DNA of 64,000 nucleotides from Bradyrhizobium liaoningense (lineage in GTDB: Bacteria; Pseudomonadota; Alphaproteobacteria; Rhizobiales; Xanthobacteraceae), in NCBI RefSeq assembly GCF_018130785.1, contig NZ_JAFCJT010000001.1, positions 1,054,001 to 1,118,000 on the forward strand, given 5' to 3'. Below, one piece after another: positions 24,733 through 32,834 of the stretch. Under the pieces are notes generated by a model. It was not told the origin of the DNA. It did not search any database and was given only the letters and a program-made list of their open reading frames with translations. A program made the position numbers and the translations under genes. The first letter of the stretch is position 1, and each line of letters begins with the position of its first letter.

Positions 24733-26010
24733 ATGACAAAACACACCTACATACCCCGCACCACCAACTACACCCTCAATCCCGGCGATGAGCTCAACGA
24801 TCTCCGCATGTCGGACCAGGTCCGGCCGCTCTACGACCACGTCAGGAAGTTCATCCGCGACACCGTCGAGCCGATGTCGATCGAGTTCGCCAAGGCGGGC
24901 GAAGGCAAGCAGGACCGCTGGAGCTTCACCCCGAAGCAGCTCGAGGTGCTCGAGGTCGCCAAGAACAAGGCGAAGAAGGAAGGCCTCTGGAACTTCTTCC
25001 TGCCCGATGACGAGACCGGCCAGGGCCTGAAGAATCTCGATTACGCCTATATCGCCTCCGAGCTCGGCAAGAGTCCGTTGGCCTCCGAGACCATGAACTG
25101 CTCCGCGCCGGACACCGGCAACATGGAGGTGCTCGAGCGCGTCGGCACCAAGGAGCAGAAGGAGAAGTGGCTGAAGCCGCTGATGAACGGCGAGATCCGT
25201 TCGGCCTATGTCATGACCGAGCCGAACGTCGCCTCCTCCGACGCCAAGAACATTTCGACGACCGCAAAGCTCGTCGGCGACGAATGGGTCATCAACGGCG
25301 AGAAGTACTACATCTCCGGCGTCGGCGATCCCCGCTGCAAGATCCTCATCGTGATGGTGAAGACCAATCCGGACGCGGCGCCGAGCAAGCAGCAGTCGCA
25401 GATCCTGGTGCCGCGCGACACGCCCGGCGTCGAGGTGCTCGGGCCCATGTATGTATTCGGCCAGGACCACGCCCCGCGCGGCCACATGCACATGCGCTTC
25501 AACAATGTGCGCGTGCCCAAGGAGAACATGCTGCTCGGCGAAGGCCGGGGCTTCGAGATCTCGCAGCTCCGGCTCGGCCCGGGCCGCATCCATCACTGCA
25601 TGCGCACGATCGGCAAGGCCGAGAAGGCGCTCGATCTGATGGTACAGCGTGGCCTCACCCGCGAGGCCTTCGGCAAGAAGATCGCCCATCTCGGCGGCAA
25701 CATGCAGATCATCGCGCAGGCCCGCTGCGAGATCGAGGCGATGCGGCTGATGGTGCTGAAGGCAGCCAAGGCGATGGACGTGCTCGGCAACAAGGAGGCT
25801 CGCGTCTGGGTCTCCATGGTCAAGGCCATGGTGCCGGAGCGCGCCTGCAAGATCATCGACCAGTCGATCCAGATGCACGGCGCCACCGGCATCTCGCACT
25901 GGACCCCGCTTGCCGAGATGTATCAGGACGTCCGCCATCTGCGCTTCGCCGACGGTCCGGACGAGGTGCACTGGATGGTGGTCGGCCGGCACGAGCTGAG
26001 CATGGCGTAA
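24733..26010 (+). CDS. ACAD10/11-like acyl-CoA dehydrogenase family protein (LvaC-like)
   Basis: A 425-residue acyl-CoA dehydrogenase-fold flavoprotein with AYVMTEPNVASSDAKN, INGEKYYISG and MHGATGISHWTPLAEMY. At the position of the usual catalytic Glu it reads ADGPDEVH (Asp407), a signature shared with ACAD10/11-type enzymes, in which this fold acts on 4-phospho/4-hydroxyacyl-CoA. It could therefore remove the phosphate made by the kinase and give an enoyl-CoA, as LvaC does. The start at 24733 follows a strong GGGAGGAACA site; the frame runs open upstream through a repeat and is ignored. Confidence 0.88.
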   Translation: MTKHTYIPRTTNYTLNPGDELNDLRMSDQVRPLYDHVRKFIRDTVEPMSIEFAKAGEGKQDRWSFTPKQLEVLEVAKNKAKKEGLWNFFLPDDETGQGLKNLDYAYIASELGKSPLASETMNCSAPDTGNMEVLERVGTKEQKEKWLKPLMNGEIRSAYVMTEPNVASSDAKNISTTAKLVGDEWVINGEKYYISGVGDPRCKILIVMVKTNPDAAPSKQQSQILVPRDTPGVEVLGPMYVFGQDHAPRGHMHMRFNNVRVPKENMLLGEGRGFEISQLRLGPGRIHHCMRTIGKAEKALDLMVQRGLTREAFGKKIAHLGGNMQIIAQARCEIEAMRLMVLKAAKAMDVLGNKEARVWVSMVKAMVPERACKIIDQSIQMHGATGISHWTPLAEMYQDVRHLRFADGPDEVHWMVVGRHELSMA

Positions 26011-26023
26011 TCGACGAGATGCC

Positions 26024-26117
26024 GTAGGGTGGGCAAAGGCGCGCACTTCGCGCGCCGTGCCCACCATCGCGGCCTACGCGAGGAGTGGTGGGCACGCTGT
26101 CGCTTTGCCCACCCTAC
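26024..26117. repeat. GTAGGGTGGGCAAAG long palindromic repeat
   Basis: A 94-bp inverted repeat: GTAGGGTGGGCAAAGGCGCGC at the left, GTCGCTTTGCCCACCCTAC at the right, and inner CCGTGCCCACCA / GTGGTGGGCACG arms. It starts 13 bases after the ACAD stop. Confidence 0.9.
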
Positions 26118-26145
26118 GAAGGTCGTTCGACGGAAAAGGAAGCCG

Positions 26146-26763
26146 ATGGAATACGCCGCCAGCGACTTGACGCCACGCGAGCGCTACAAGGTGCTGACGT
26201 CCTTCGTCCTGCCGCGGCCGATCGCGTGGGTAACCACGGTCGGGCCGACCGGCGTCGTCAACGCCGCGCCGTTCAGCTTCTTCAACGCATTCTGCGAAGA
26301 TCCGCCGCTGTGCATGTTCGCGGCGAACCGCAAGCCGAACGGTCAGGACAAGGACACGTTCCTCAACATCCAGCGCACCGGCGAGTTCGTGGTCAATATC
26401 GCCGACGAGCCGCTGGCGAAAGCGATGCATGAGAGCAGCGGCGACTTTCCACCTGACGTCGGCGAGCCCGACTATCTCGGCTTGAAACTCGCGCCGTCGA
26501 CCAGGATCGCGGTGCCGCGGCTGGCTGACACGCCCTGGGCGATGGAGTGCAAGCTCTGGAAGATGATCGACGTCAACGACGATCGCCGGCTGATCATGGG
26601 CGAAGGCATCCACTTCCATATCCGTGACGAGCTGTGGGACGACAAGGCGATGCGCGTGCACATGGACCGCTATCACCCGATCGGCCGCATGTTCGCCGAC
26701 CGCTACTGCCGCACCGATGACCGCGTGGTGTTTCCGGCGGCGGAAGGGGCGAAGGGGAAGTAA
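26146..26763 (+). CDS. Flavin reductase family protein
   Basis: A 205-residue FMN-binding split-barrel protein. The N-terminal region shows RPIAWVTTVGPTG, then NAAPFSFFNAFCEDPP and GEFVVNIAD, typical of the DIM6/NTAB flavin reductase group. Such proteins either supply reduced flavin to a monooxygenase or act as small flavoenzymes themselves. No two-component monooxygenase gene is adjacent; the Baeyer-Villiger enzyme at 27925 reduces its own flavin and does not need one. The ATG at 26146 lies 9 bases after an AAAGGAAG site. The precise role is unknown. Confidence 0.83.
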   Translation: MEYAASDLTPRERYKVLTSFVLPRPIAWVTTVGPTGVVNAAPFSFFNAFCEDPPLCMFAANRKPNGQDKDTFLNIQRTGEFVVNIADEPLAKAMHESSGDFPPDVGEPDYLGLKLAPSTRIAVPRLADTPWAMECKLWKMIDVNDDRRLIMGEGIHFHIRDELWDDKAMRVHMDRYHPIGRMFADRYCRTDDRVVFPAAEGAKGK

Positions 26764-26778
26764 GCCGCGGTGAAGGTG

Positions 26779-26922
26779 CGCCCCCTCGCCCGCCTGCGGG
26801 GAGAGGGTTGGGGTGAGGGGGATTCTCCTCGGGGACGGTGACAGTGTGACTCGCGGAGAGTCCCCCTCACCCGAATTCGATCTACGATCGAATTCGACCT
26901 CTCCCCGCAAGCGGGGCGAGGT
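26779..26922. repeat. CCCCTCACCC-type palindromic repeat
   Basis: The left half runs CCCCCTCGCCCGCCTGCGGGGAGAGG ... GGGTGAGGGGGA. The right half mirrors it as TCCCCCTCACCC ... CCTCTCCCCGCAAGCGGGGCGAGG. A GAATTCGAT / ATCGAATTC mini-palindrome lies inside. It is non-coding and separates convergent genes, where it could end transcription. Confidence 0.8.
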
Positions 26923-26934
26923 GAAGAAAGAGGT

Positions 26935-27810
26935 CTACGTCGCGGGCGCGATCTTGTCCTGCGTCTTGGTCTCGAAATCGCTGGCATCATGCCGCTCGTG
27001 GAGCTGGCTGGCGGGATCGCCGGAGACGCGGTTGACCATGCGGCCGCGCTTGACGGCCGGGCGCTTGGCGATCTGGTCGGTCCAGCGCTGCACGTTCTTG
27101 TAGTCCTGCACCGACAGGAATTCGCCGGCGCCGTAGACCAGCCCCTTGGCGAGTGCGCCGTACCAGGGCCACACCGCGATATCGGCGATGGTGTAGTCAT
27201 TGCCCGCGAGGTACTCGTTGTCGGCGAGGCGCCGGTCGAGCACGTCGAGCTGGCGCTTGGTCTCCATCGCAAAACGGTCGATGGCGTATTCGATCTTGGT
27301 CGGCGCGTAGGCGTAGAAATGACCGAAGCCGCCGCCGAGATAGGGTGCGCTGCCCATCTGCCAGAACAACCAGGACATCGCGTCCGTCCGGGCCTTGATC
27401 TCCTTCGGCAGGAAGGCGCCGAACTTCTCGGCGAGGTAGAACAGGATCGAGCCGGACTCGAACACCCGGATCGGTTCGGGACCGGACCGGTCCATCAGCG
27501 CCGGAATCTTGGAGTTCGGGTTGATGTCGACAAAGCCGCTGCCGAACTGGTCGCCATTGCCGATCCTGATCAGCCAGGCATCGTATTCGGCGCCCTTGTG
27601 GCCGAGCGCCAGAAGCTCCTCCAGCATCACCGTGACCTTCACCCCGTTTGGCGTCGCCAGCGAATAGAGCTGGAGCGGATGCTTGCCGACCGGCAGCTCC
27701 TTGTCGTGGGTGGGGCCGGCGATCGGGCGGTTGATGCTGGCGAACTGCCCGCCGTTCTCCTTGTTCCAGGTCCAGACTTTGGGCGGCACGTAGGCGGGGG
27801 TATCGGTCAT
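26935..27810 (-). CDS. yghU: Glutathione-dependent disulfide-bond oxidoreductase, YghU-like
   Basis: A 291-residue GST-fold enzyme that matches E. coli YghU almost segment by segment: KVWTWNKENGG, INRPIAGPTH, LPVGKHPLQLYS, EYDAWLIRIG, NPNSKIPAL, ESGSILFYLAEKFG and the C-terminal HERHDASDFET. YghU is a nu-class GST-like enzyme that binds two glutathiones and reduces disulfides, including organic hydroperoxide-derived ones. The ATG at 27810 (MTDTPAY) agrees with the family start; an earlier in-frame ATG is ignored. It follows the Baeyer-Villiger monooxygenase gene on the same strand with a gap of 114 bases. Confidence 0.93.
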   Translation of the reverse strand: MTDTPAYVPPKVWTWNKENGGQFASINRPIAGPTHDKELPVGKHPLQLYSLATPNGVKVTVMLEELLALGHKGAEYDAWLIRIGNGDQFGSGFVDINPNSKIPALMDRSGPEPIRVFESGSILFYLAEKFGAFLPKEIKARTDAMSWLFWQMGSAPYLGGGFGHFYAYAPTKIEYAIDRFAMETKRQLDVLDRRLADNEYLAGNDYTIADIAVWPWYGALAKGLVYGAGEFLSVQDYKNVQRWTDQIAKRPAVKRGRMVNRVSGDPASQLHERHDASDFETKTQDKIAPAT

Positions 27811-27924
27811 GCTGGGGCTCCGGCGAAAAGATGCGCCTGCATTAATTAGCCCGCGAATAGCCGATGGCAAGTCCTGCCGGCCCTGCGTCCGGCGCGGGCC
27901 TCAAGCCGGCGTCATGCATCCGAC

Positions 27925-29583
27925 CTAACCGGTCACCACCCTGCGGGGCTGCAGCGCCGCCTCCATTACAAACCCCTCGTACCCCTTTGCCGCGACCTCG
28001 TCGCAGATCCGCCTGTAGACCCCGACGCCGCCGATATAGGGCATGAAGATGCGCGGCTTGCCGGGGATGTTGGCCCCCATGTACCAGGAATTGGCCTGCG
28101 GATAGAGCGTGCCGTGGGCGACCTCGTTGACATGGGCGACCCACCTGTCCTCGGCCTCCCTGCCCGCCTCCATGGTGGCAAGGCCCTGCCTGCGCATGTG
28201 GACGAGGCAATCGGCGATCCAGTCGACATGCTGCTCGATCGAAACGATCATGTTCGACAGCACCGATGGGCTGCCGGGGCCGGTGATGATGAAGAGATTC
28301 GGAAAGCCCGCGCTCATCAGCCCGAGATAGGTCTTTGGGCCTTCCGCCCACTTCTCGTTCAGCGCCCGTCCGCCCGGGCCACTGATATCGATCTTCGCGA
28401 TCGAGCCGGTCATGGCATCGAACCCTGTCGCCATCACCAGCGCGTCGACCTCGTGGTCCTTGCCTGCGACACGCACGGCATTCGCCGTGATCTCCTCGAT
28501 CGGATTGGTCTTGATGTCGACCAGCGAGACGTTCGGGCGATTGAAGGTCGCGAAATAATCCGTGTCGATGCAGATGCGCTTGGTGCCGATCGGATGACTG
28601 TTGGGCTGGAGCAATTTTGCAGTCTCCGGATCCCTGACGATCTCGGCAATCTTGCCGCGTACGAAGTTTGCCGCGGTATCATTCGCGGACCTCTCGAGGC
28701 CGAGATTGTTGTAGACATACATGAAGGTGAGCCCGCCGCGCTCCCAGCGCGACGCGTACTTGCCGTTCCTGATCTCGTCGCTGTCGTCGAGTGCGCCGCG
28801 ATCGGGCTGCTCCGCGAAAATGCCGTTGCGTGCGACCTCACGCGCGAACTGGCGGATCTCCGGATATTTTTTGCGGAACGTGTCGCGTTCCTCGTCGGTC
28901 AGAGCGGAATTGCGGGCGGGGATCGAGAAATTCGCCGTGCGCTGAAACACGGTGAGATGTTTGGCTTGCTCGGCGATCACAGGCGTCGACTGGATTCCTG
29001 ACGATCCCGTGCCGATCAGGCCGACGCGCAAGCCGGTGAAATCGACGTCCTCGTGCGGCCAGTTGCCGGTGTGATAGACGGGGCCTTTGAAGCTCTCAAG
29101 GCCTTTGATGTCGGGCTTGCGCGCGTTCGAGAGGCAGCCGGTCGCGAGCACGATGAACTGCGCCTCAACCGTCTTGCCGCCGGATATCGTCACCGACCAG
29201 CACTTCGCACGCTCGTCGAACGCGGCGCGCTCGACGCGGGTGTCGAACTGGATGTCCCGGCGAAGATCAAAACGATCGGCAACGTGGTTGGCGTATTTCA
29301 GGATCTCCGCTTGCGGCGCGTAGCGCTCGCTCCAGTCCCATTCCTGCTGGAGCTCTTCGGAGAATGAGTAGGAGTACTGCATGCTCTCGACATCGCAGCG
29401 CGCGCCAGGATAGCGATTCCAGTACCAGGTGCCGCCGACGCCACCACCCTGCTCATAGACGCGCGCCGAGAAGCCAAGATTGCGCAGGCGATGCAGCATG
29501 TACATGCCGGCAAAGCCCGCACCGACAACGACCACGTCGTAGGCTTTCGCGGTTTGGGCCGGACTCGCTTGCGCTGGCGACAT
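27925..29583 (-). CDS. Flavin-containing Baeyer-Villiger monooxygenase
   Basis: A 552-residue flavoprotein with two Rossmann motifs, GAGFAG (residues 21-26) for FAD and GTGSSG (191-196) for NADPH. Between them it has FKGPVYHTGNWP (165-176), the FxGxxxHTxxWP fingerprint of type I Baeyer-Villiger monooxygenases. GGTWYWNRYPGARCD is the usual FAD-side segment of cyclohexanone/phenylacetone monooxygenase relatives. It inserts oxygen next to a carbonyl, turning a ketone into an ester or lactone. It is divergent from a nitronate monooxygenase-like gene with a 255-base spacer that probably holds both promoters; no clear operator is seen there. Confidence 0.92.
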   Translation of the reverse strand: MSPAQASPAQTAKAYDVVVVGAGFAGMYMLHRLRNLGFSARVYEQGGGVGGTWYWNRYPGARCDVESMQYSYSFSEELQQEWDWSERYAPQAEILKYANHVADRFDLRRDIQFDTRVERAAFDERAKCWSVTISGGKTVEAQFIVLATGCLSNARKPDIKGLESFKGPVYHTGNWPHEDVDFTGLRVGLIGTGSSGIQSTPVIAEQAKHLTVFQRTANFSIPARNSALTDEERDTFRKKYPEIRQFAREVARNGIFAEQPDRGALDDSDEIRNGKYASRWERGGLTFMYVYNNLGLERSANDTAANFVRGKIAEIVRDPETAKLLQPNSHPIGTKRICIDTDYFATFNRPNVSLVDIKTNPIEEITANAVRVAGKDHEVDALVMATGFDAMTGSIAKIDISGPGGRALNEKWAEGPKTYLGLMSAGFPNLFIITGPGSPSVLSNMIVSIEQHVDWIADCLVHMRRQGLATMEAGREAEDRWVAHVNEVAHGTLYPQANSWYMGANIPGKPRIFMPYIGGVGVYRRICDEVAAKGYEGFVMEAALQPRRVVTG

Positions 29584-29838
29584 CGATTGGCGCTCCCTCG
29601 TTGTTTTCTCTTTGTTTGAGCCAGCATTCTCTGGGGCTCACAAAAGCGCAAGAGGCAAATCGGTGGGCTCTGGTCCGCATATTTTGTGCAGCGGAATGGC
29701 TCATCCGCCGCGTGGCGTCTGCACGCAAGATGCGCGGCCAAATCCGGCTTGGCATCGCAGGCGACGATGGGCTAGCGTCGAAGCGCCTTCGCTCAAGCAA
29801 AGCAACAACAGCAACGCGACGGCTGCCGGGAGAGAGCC

Positions 29839-30972
29839 ATGAAATCGCCGATCTGCGACATGCTGGGCATCGAGTTCCCGCTGCTCGCCTTCAGTCATTG
29901 CCGCGACGTCGTTGCCGCCGTCAGCCGCGCCGGCGGCTTTGGCGTGTTAGGTGCCACCGTGCACACGCCCGACACGCTCGAACGCGAACTGAGATGGATC
30001 GACGAGCATGTAGACGGCAAGCCCTACGGCATCGACGTGCTGATCCCCGAAAATATCTCGACCTCGGGCGAGAAGGACGTCACCTGGAAGAGCCTGGAGG
30101 CGCGCGTGCCGCAGGAACACCGGGCCTACACGCGCGACCTGCTGAAGAAGTACGACATCGAGTTGACGACCACTGATGTGGCCGACAACCAGCCGCAACC
30201 GTTCGATGCAAGGACGGCACTTCAGTTGCTCGAGGTCTCTTTCAACCATCCGATCCGATTGATCGCCAACGCGCTGGGCGTGCCGCCGAAGGCGATGATC
30301 GACATGGGCAAGAAGCACGGCGTGCCGGTTGCGGCCCTCGTCGGCGCCAAGGAGCATGCGTTGCGCCAGGTCGCCGCCGGTGTCGACATCCTCGTGGTGC
30401 AGGGCACCGAGGCCGGCGGCCATTGCGGCGAGGTCTCGACCATGGTGCTGGTGCCGGAGGTGATCAAGGCGATCAAGAAGATCCGCGACGTGCCGGTGCT
30501 GGCGGCCGGCGGCATCATGACGGGACGGCAGATGGCGGCCTGCATGGCGATGGGTGCCGCGGGTGCCTGGACCGGCTCGGTGTGGCTTGCGACAGTGGAA
30601 GCCGAGACCACGGAGATTTTTCGCGAGAAGATGATCGCGGCATCCTCGCGCGACGCGGTGCGCTCGAAGGGCCGCACCGGCAAGCCCGCACGGCAGCTCC
30701 GCTCGGTCTGGACCGATGCCTGGGACCGCGCGCCGGAAAGCCCGGGCGCGCTGCCGATGCCGCTGCAGAGCATCATCAGCCGCGACGCCTTCAATTCGAT
30801 CGACCGCGCAGCCGCAAGCGGCAACGCCAAGGCGCGCGATCTCGTCAGCTATTTCGTCGGCCAGGGCGTCGGCCTGATCGACGGCGTGAAGTCGGCGGGC
30901 GCCGTTGTGCAGGAGTTCAAGGAAGACTTTGCCGAAGCCGTCGAGCACATGAATGCGCTGGTGGCGGAGTGA
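29839..30972 (+). CDS. Nitronate monooxygenase-like FMN protein
   Basis: A 377-residue TIM-barrel FMN enzyme of the 2-nitropropane dioxygenase/nitronate monooxygenase family. The key elements are AGGFGVLGA near residue 35, the VVQGTEAGGHCGEVS loop with the catalytic-type His, and AAGGIMTGRQMAACMAMGA for the phosphate group of FMN. Members oxidise nitronates or act as enoyl reductase-like proteins; many lie in fatty-acid or ring-degradation loci, as here. A GGGAGAGAGCC ribosome site precedes the ATG. The length is slightly greater than minimal NMOs. Confidence 0.86.
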   Translation: MKSPICDMLGIEFPLLAFSHCRDVVAAVSRAGGFGVLGATVHTPDTLERELRWIDEHVDGKPYGIDVLIPENISTSGEKDVTWKSLEARVPQEHRAYTRDLLKKYDIELTTTDVADNQPQPFDARTALQLLEVSFNHPIRLIANALGVPPKAMIDMGKKHGVPVAALVGAKEHALRQVAAGVDILVVQGTEAGGHCGEVSTMVLVPEVIKAIKKIRDVPVLAAGGIMTGRQMAACMAMGAAGAWTGSVWLATVEAETTEIFREKMIAASSRDAVRSKGRTGKPARQLRSVWTDAWDRAPESPGALPMPLQSIISRDAFNSIDRAAASGNAKARDLVSYFVGQGVGLIDGVKSAGAVVQEFKEDFAEAVEHMNALVAE

Positions 30973-30986
30973 CGGTGTGCGCGGCC

Positions 30987-31104
30987 CATCCTTCGAGGCT
31001 CGCCAAGCGGCGCGATGCGCCGCTCGGCTCGCACCTCAGGATGACGCTGCGTCCGTAGCCGTCATCCTGAGGTGGCCGCTTCTTCAGCGGCCCTCGAAGG
31101 ACGA
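30987..31104. repeat. CATCCTTCGAGG / CCTCAGGATGACG repeat pair
   Basis: Two adjacent palindromic units. The first runs CATCCTTCGAGGCTCGCC to GCACCTCAGGATGACG. The second is an inverted, shorter unit running GTCATCCTGAGGTGGCCGC to CCCTCGAAGGACGAC. Non-coding. Confidence 0.75.
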
Positions 31105-31141
31105 CGGCGTGCCAAGAATCTGAAACGTGAAACAAGAAGAA

Positions 31142-32656
31142 ATGACCAAGACCAATATCCCCGAAGACCGCATCCCCGTCATCGTCGGCATCGGCGAGAT
31201 CGTCGACCGACCCAAGGAGATCACCGAGGGCCTCGAGCCGCTCGACCTGCTCGAACAGGCGCTGCGCAGGGCCGAGCAGGACGCCGGCGTGAAAATGCTT
31301 GGCGAGGTGCAGTCGCTCGACGTCGTCAACTTCCTGAGCTGGCGCTACCGCGATCCGGAGAAGCTCTTGGCGCAGCGGCTCGGCATTGCGCCTGCGCATT
31401 GCCATTACGGCCCGGTCGGCGGCGAGAGCCCGATCCGCTATCTCCACGAGGCGGCAAAGCGCATTGCGCGTGGTGAATGCACGGTAGCGGCAATCTGCGG
31501 CGCGGAGGCGCAGTCGACCGCGACCAAGGCAGAACGCGCCGGGGCAAAGCTGCCCTGGACGCCATTCGCGCATGACGTCGAGGAGCCCAAGCGCGGCGCC
31601 GCGTTCCAGAAGCCGCTGGCGGTGAAGCTCGGCGTGTTCCGTCCTGTTACCGTCTATCCCTTCTATGAGTCCGCCTCCTCCGCCCATTGGCGCCAGACGC
31701 CCCGCGAAGCCATGGCAGAGTCCGGCACGCTGTGGTCGCGCTACTCCGAGGCCGCCGCCGAAAATCCCAACGCCTGGCTGAAGCGGCGCTATGCGCCGGA
31801 CGAGATCACGACGCCGACGGCGGACAATCGCCTGATCGCATGGCCCTACAACAAGCTCATGGTTGCCAACCCCAGCGTCAACATGGGCGGCGCGTTGCTG
31901 CTCACCAGCCTCGCCAAGGCACGAGCGGCCGGAATTCCCGAGGACAGACTGGTCTACCCGCTCGGCGGCGCCTCGGCGGAAGAGCCGCGCGACTATCTCT
32001 TGCGCGACCAGTTTTACGAGAGCCATCCGCAGAACGCCGTGCTGAAGGCAGTGATGGACCTCGCCGGCGGCGACGGCAAGAAGTTCGACGCGATCGAGCT
32101 CTATAGCTGCTTCCCGTGCGTCCCCAAGATGGCGCGGCGTACGCTGGGCCTGGGCGCCGACGTGCAGCCGACCGTGACCGGTGGCCTCACCTTCTTCGGC
32201 GCGCCGCTCAACACCTACATGACGCATGCAGCCTGCGCGATGATCCGGCGTGTGCGCGACGGCGCCAAGCTCGGGCTGCTCTACGGCCAGGGCGGTTTTG
32301 TTACCAAGCATCACGCCCTGGTGGTGTCGAAGACGCCGCCGCGTGAGGCCCCGGCGCAGGAGACGAGCGTGCAGGCGGAAGCCGACCGCAACAAGCGCGC
32401 GGTGCCGGAGTTCGTCACGGAGCCGAGCGGCAGGGGCAAGGTGGAGAGCTTTACGGTGCTCTATGGCCGAGGCGGCGATGTCGAGCACGGCGTGGTGATG
32501 CTGCGCACGCAAGACGACCGGCGCACGCTGGCGCGGATTCCCGCGCGCGATAGCGCGACGCTGGCACATCTGCTGAACATGGATCGCACGCCGGTCGGCT
32601 CGCTCGGCGAGATCACGATGGCTGCGGATGGCGTGCCGGAGTGGCGCGTGGCGTAG
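31142..32656 (+). CDS. Thiolase-like acetyl-CoA acetyltransferase family protein
   Basis: A 504-residue thiolase-superfamily protein, longer than classical thiolases. It begins IPVIVGIGEIVDRP, has SCFPCVPKMARR in the middle and GGLTFFGAPLNTYMTHA followed by YGQGGFVTKH near residue 390, then about 100 extra residues. This form is common among SCP-x-like acetyltransferases of unknown specificity. The likely role is cleavage or formation of a 3-ketoacyl-CoA bond. The ATG at 31142 is chosen; an in-frame GTG five codons earlier is possible. It follows the nitronate monooxygenase-like gene across a repeat pair. Confidence 0.83.
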   Translation: MTKTNIPEDRIPVIVGIGEIVDRPKEITEGLEPLDLLEQALRRAEQDAGVKMLGEVQSLDVVNFLSWRYRDPEKLLAQRLGIAPAHCHYGPVGGESPIRYLHEAAKRIARGECTVAAICGAEAQSTATKAERAGAKLPWTPFAHDVEEPKRGAAFQKPLAVKLGVFRPVTVYPFYESASSAHWRQTPREAMAESGTLWSRYSEAAAENPNAWLKRRYAPDEITTPTADNRLIAWPYNKLMVANPSVNMGGALLLTSLAKARAAGIPEDRLVYPLGGASAEEPRDYLLRDQFYESHPQNAVLKAVMDLAGGDGKKFDAIELYSCFPCVPKMARRTLGLGADVQPTVTGGLTFFGAPLNTYMTHAACAMIRRVRDGAKLGLLYGQGGFVTKHHALVVSKTPPREAPAQETSVQAEADRNKRAVPEFVTEPSGRGKVESFTVLYGRGGDVEHGVVMLRTQDDRRTLARIPARDSATLAHLLNMDRTPVGSLGEITMAADGVPEWRVA

Positions 32657-32662
32657 CTGGCT

Positions 32663-32827
32663 CTCGTGTCCCGGACGCGGTGCGGCGCGAAGTGCCGCTC
32701 CGCAACAGCTCTCGTAGGGTGGGCAAAGCGAAGTGTGCCCACCATCTTGATGTGATCCGGCAAGATTGGTGGGCACGGCGCAAGAGCGCCTTTGCCCACC
32801 CTACGAGACCGGCATCCGGGGCACGAG
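32663..32827. repeat. CTCGTGTCCCGG palindromic repeat split by another repeat
   Basis: The outer ends are CTCGTGTCCCGGACGCG (from 32663) and GCATCCGGGGCACGAG (to 32827), the same ends as the element at 63805-63946. The middle is occupied by a full copy of the GTAGGGTGGG family (32714-32804), so the two repeats are nested. Confidence 0.75.
32714..32804. repeat. GTAGGGTGGGCAAAG long palindromic repeat, nested copy
   Basis: A 91-bp inverted repeat, GTAGGGTGGGCAAAGCG to GCCTTTGCCCACCCTAC with inner TGTGCCCACCA / TTGGTGGGCACG arms. It sits inside a copy of a different palindromic repeat. Confidence 0.9.
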
Positions 32828-32834
32828 ACCGCCC

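Noticed and set aside
12653..32804. The GTAGGGTGGG elements as a CRISPR array or insertion sequences
   Set aside because: They are kilobases apart, have no regular spacers, no cas genes and no transposase; they are isolated palindromic repeats.
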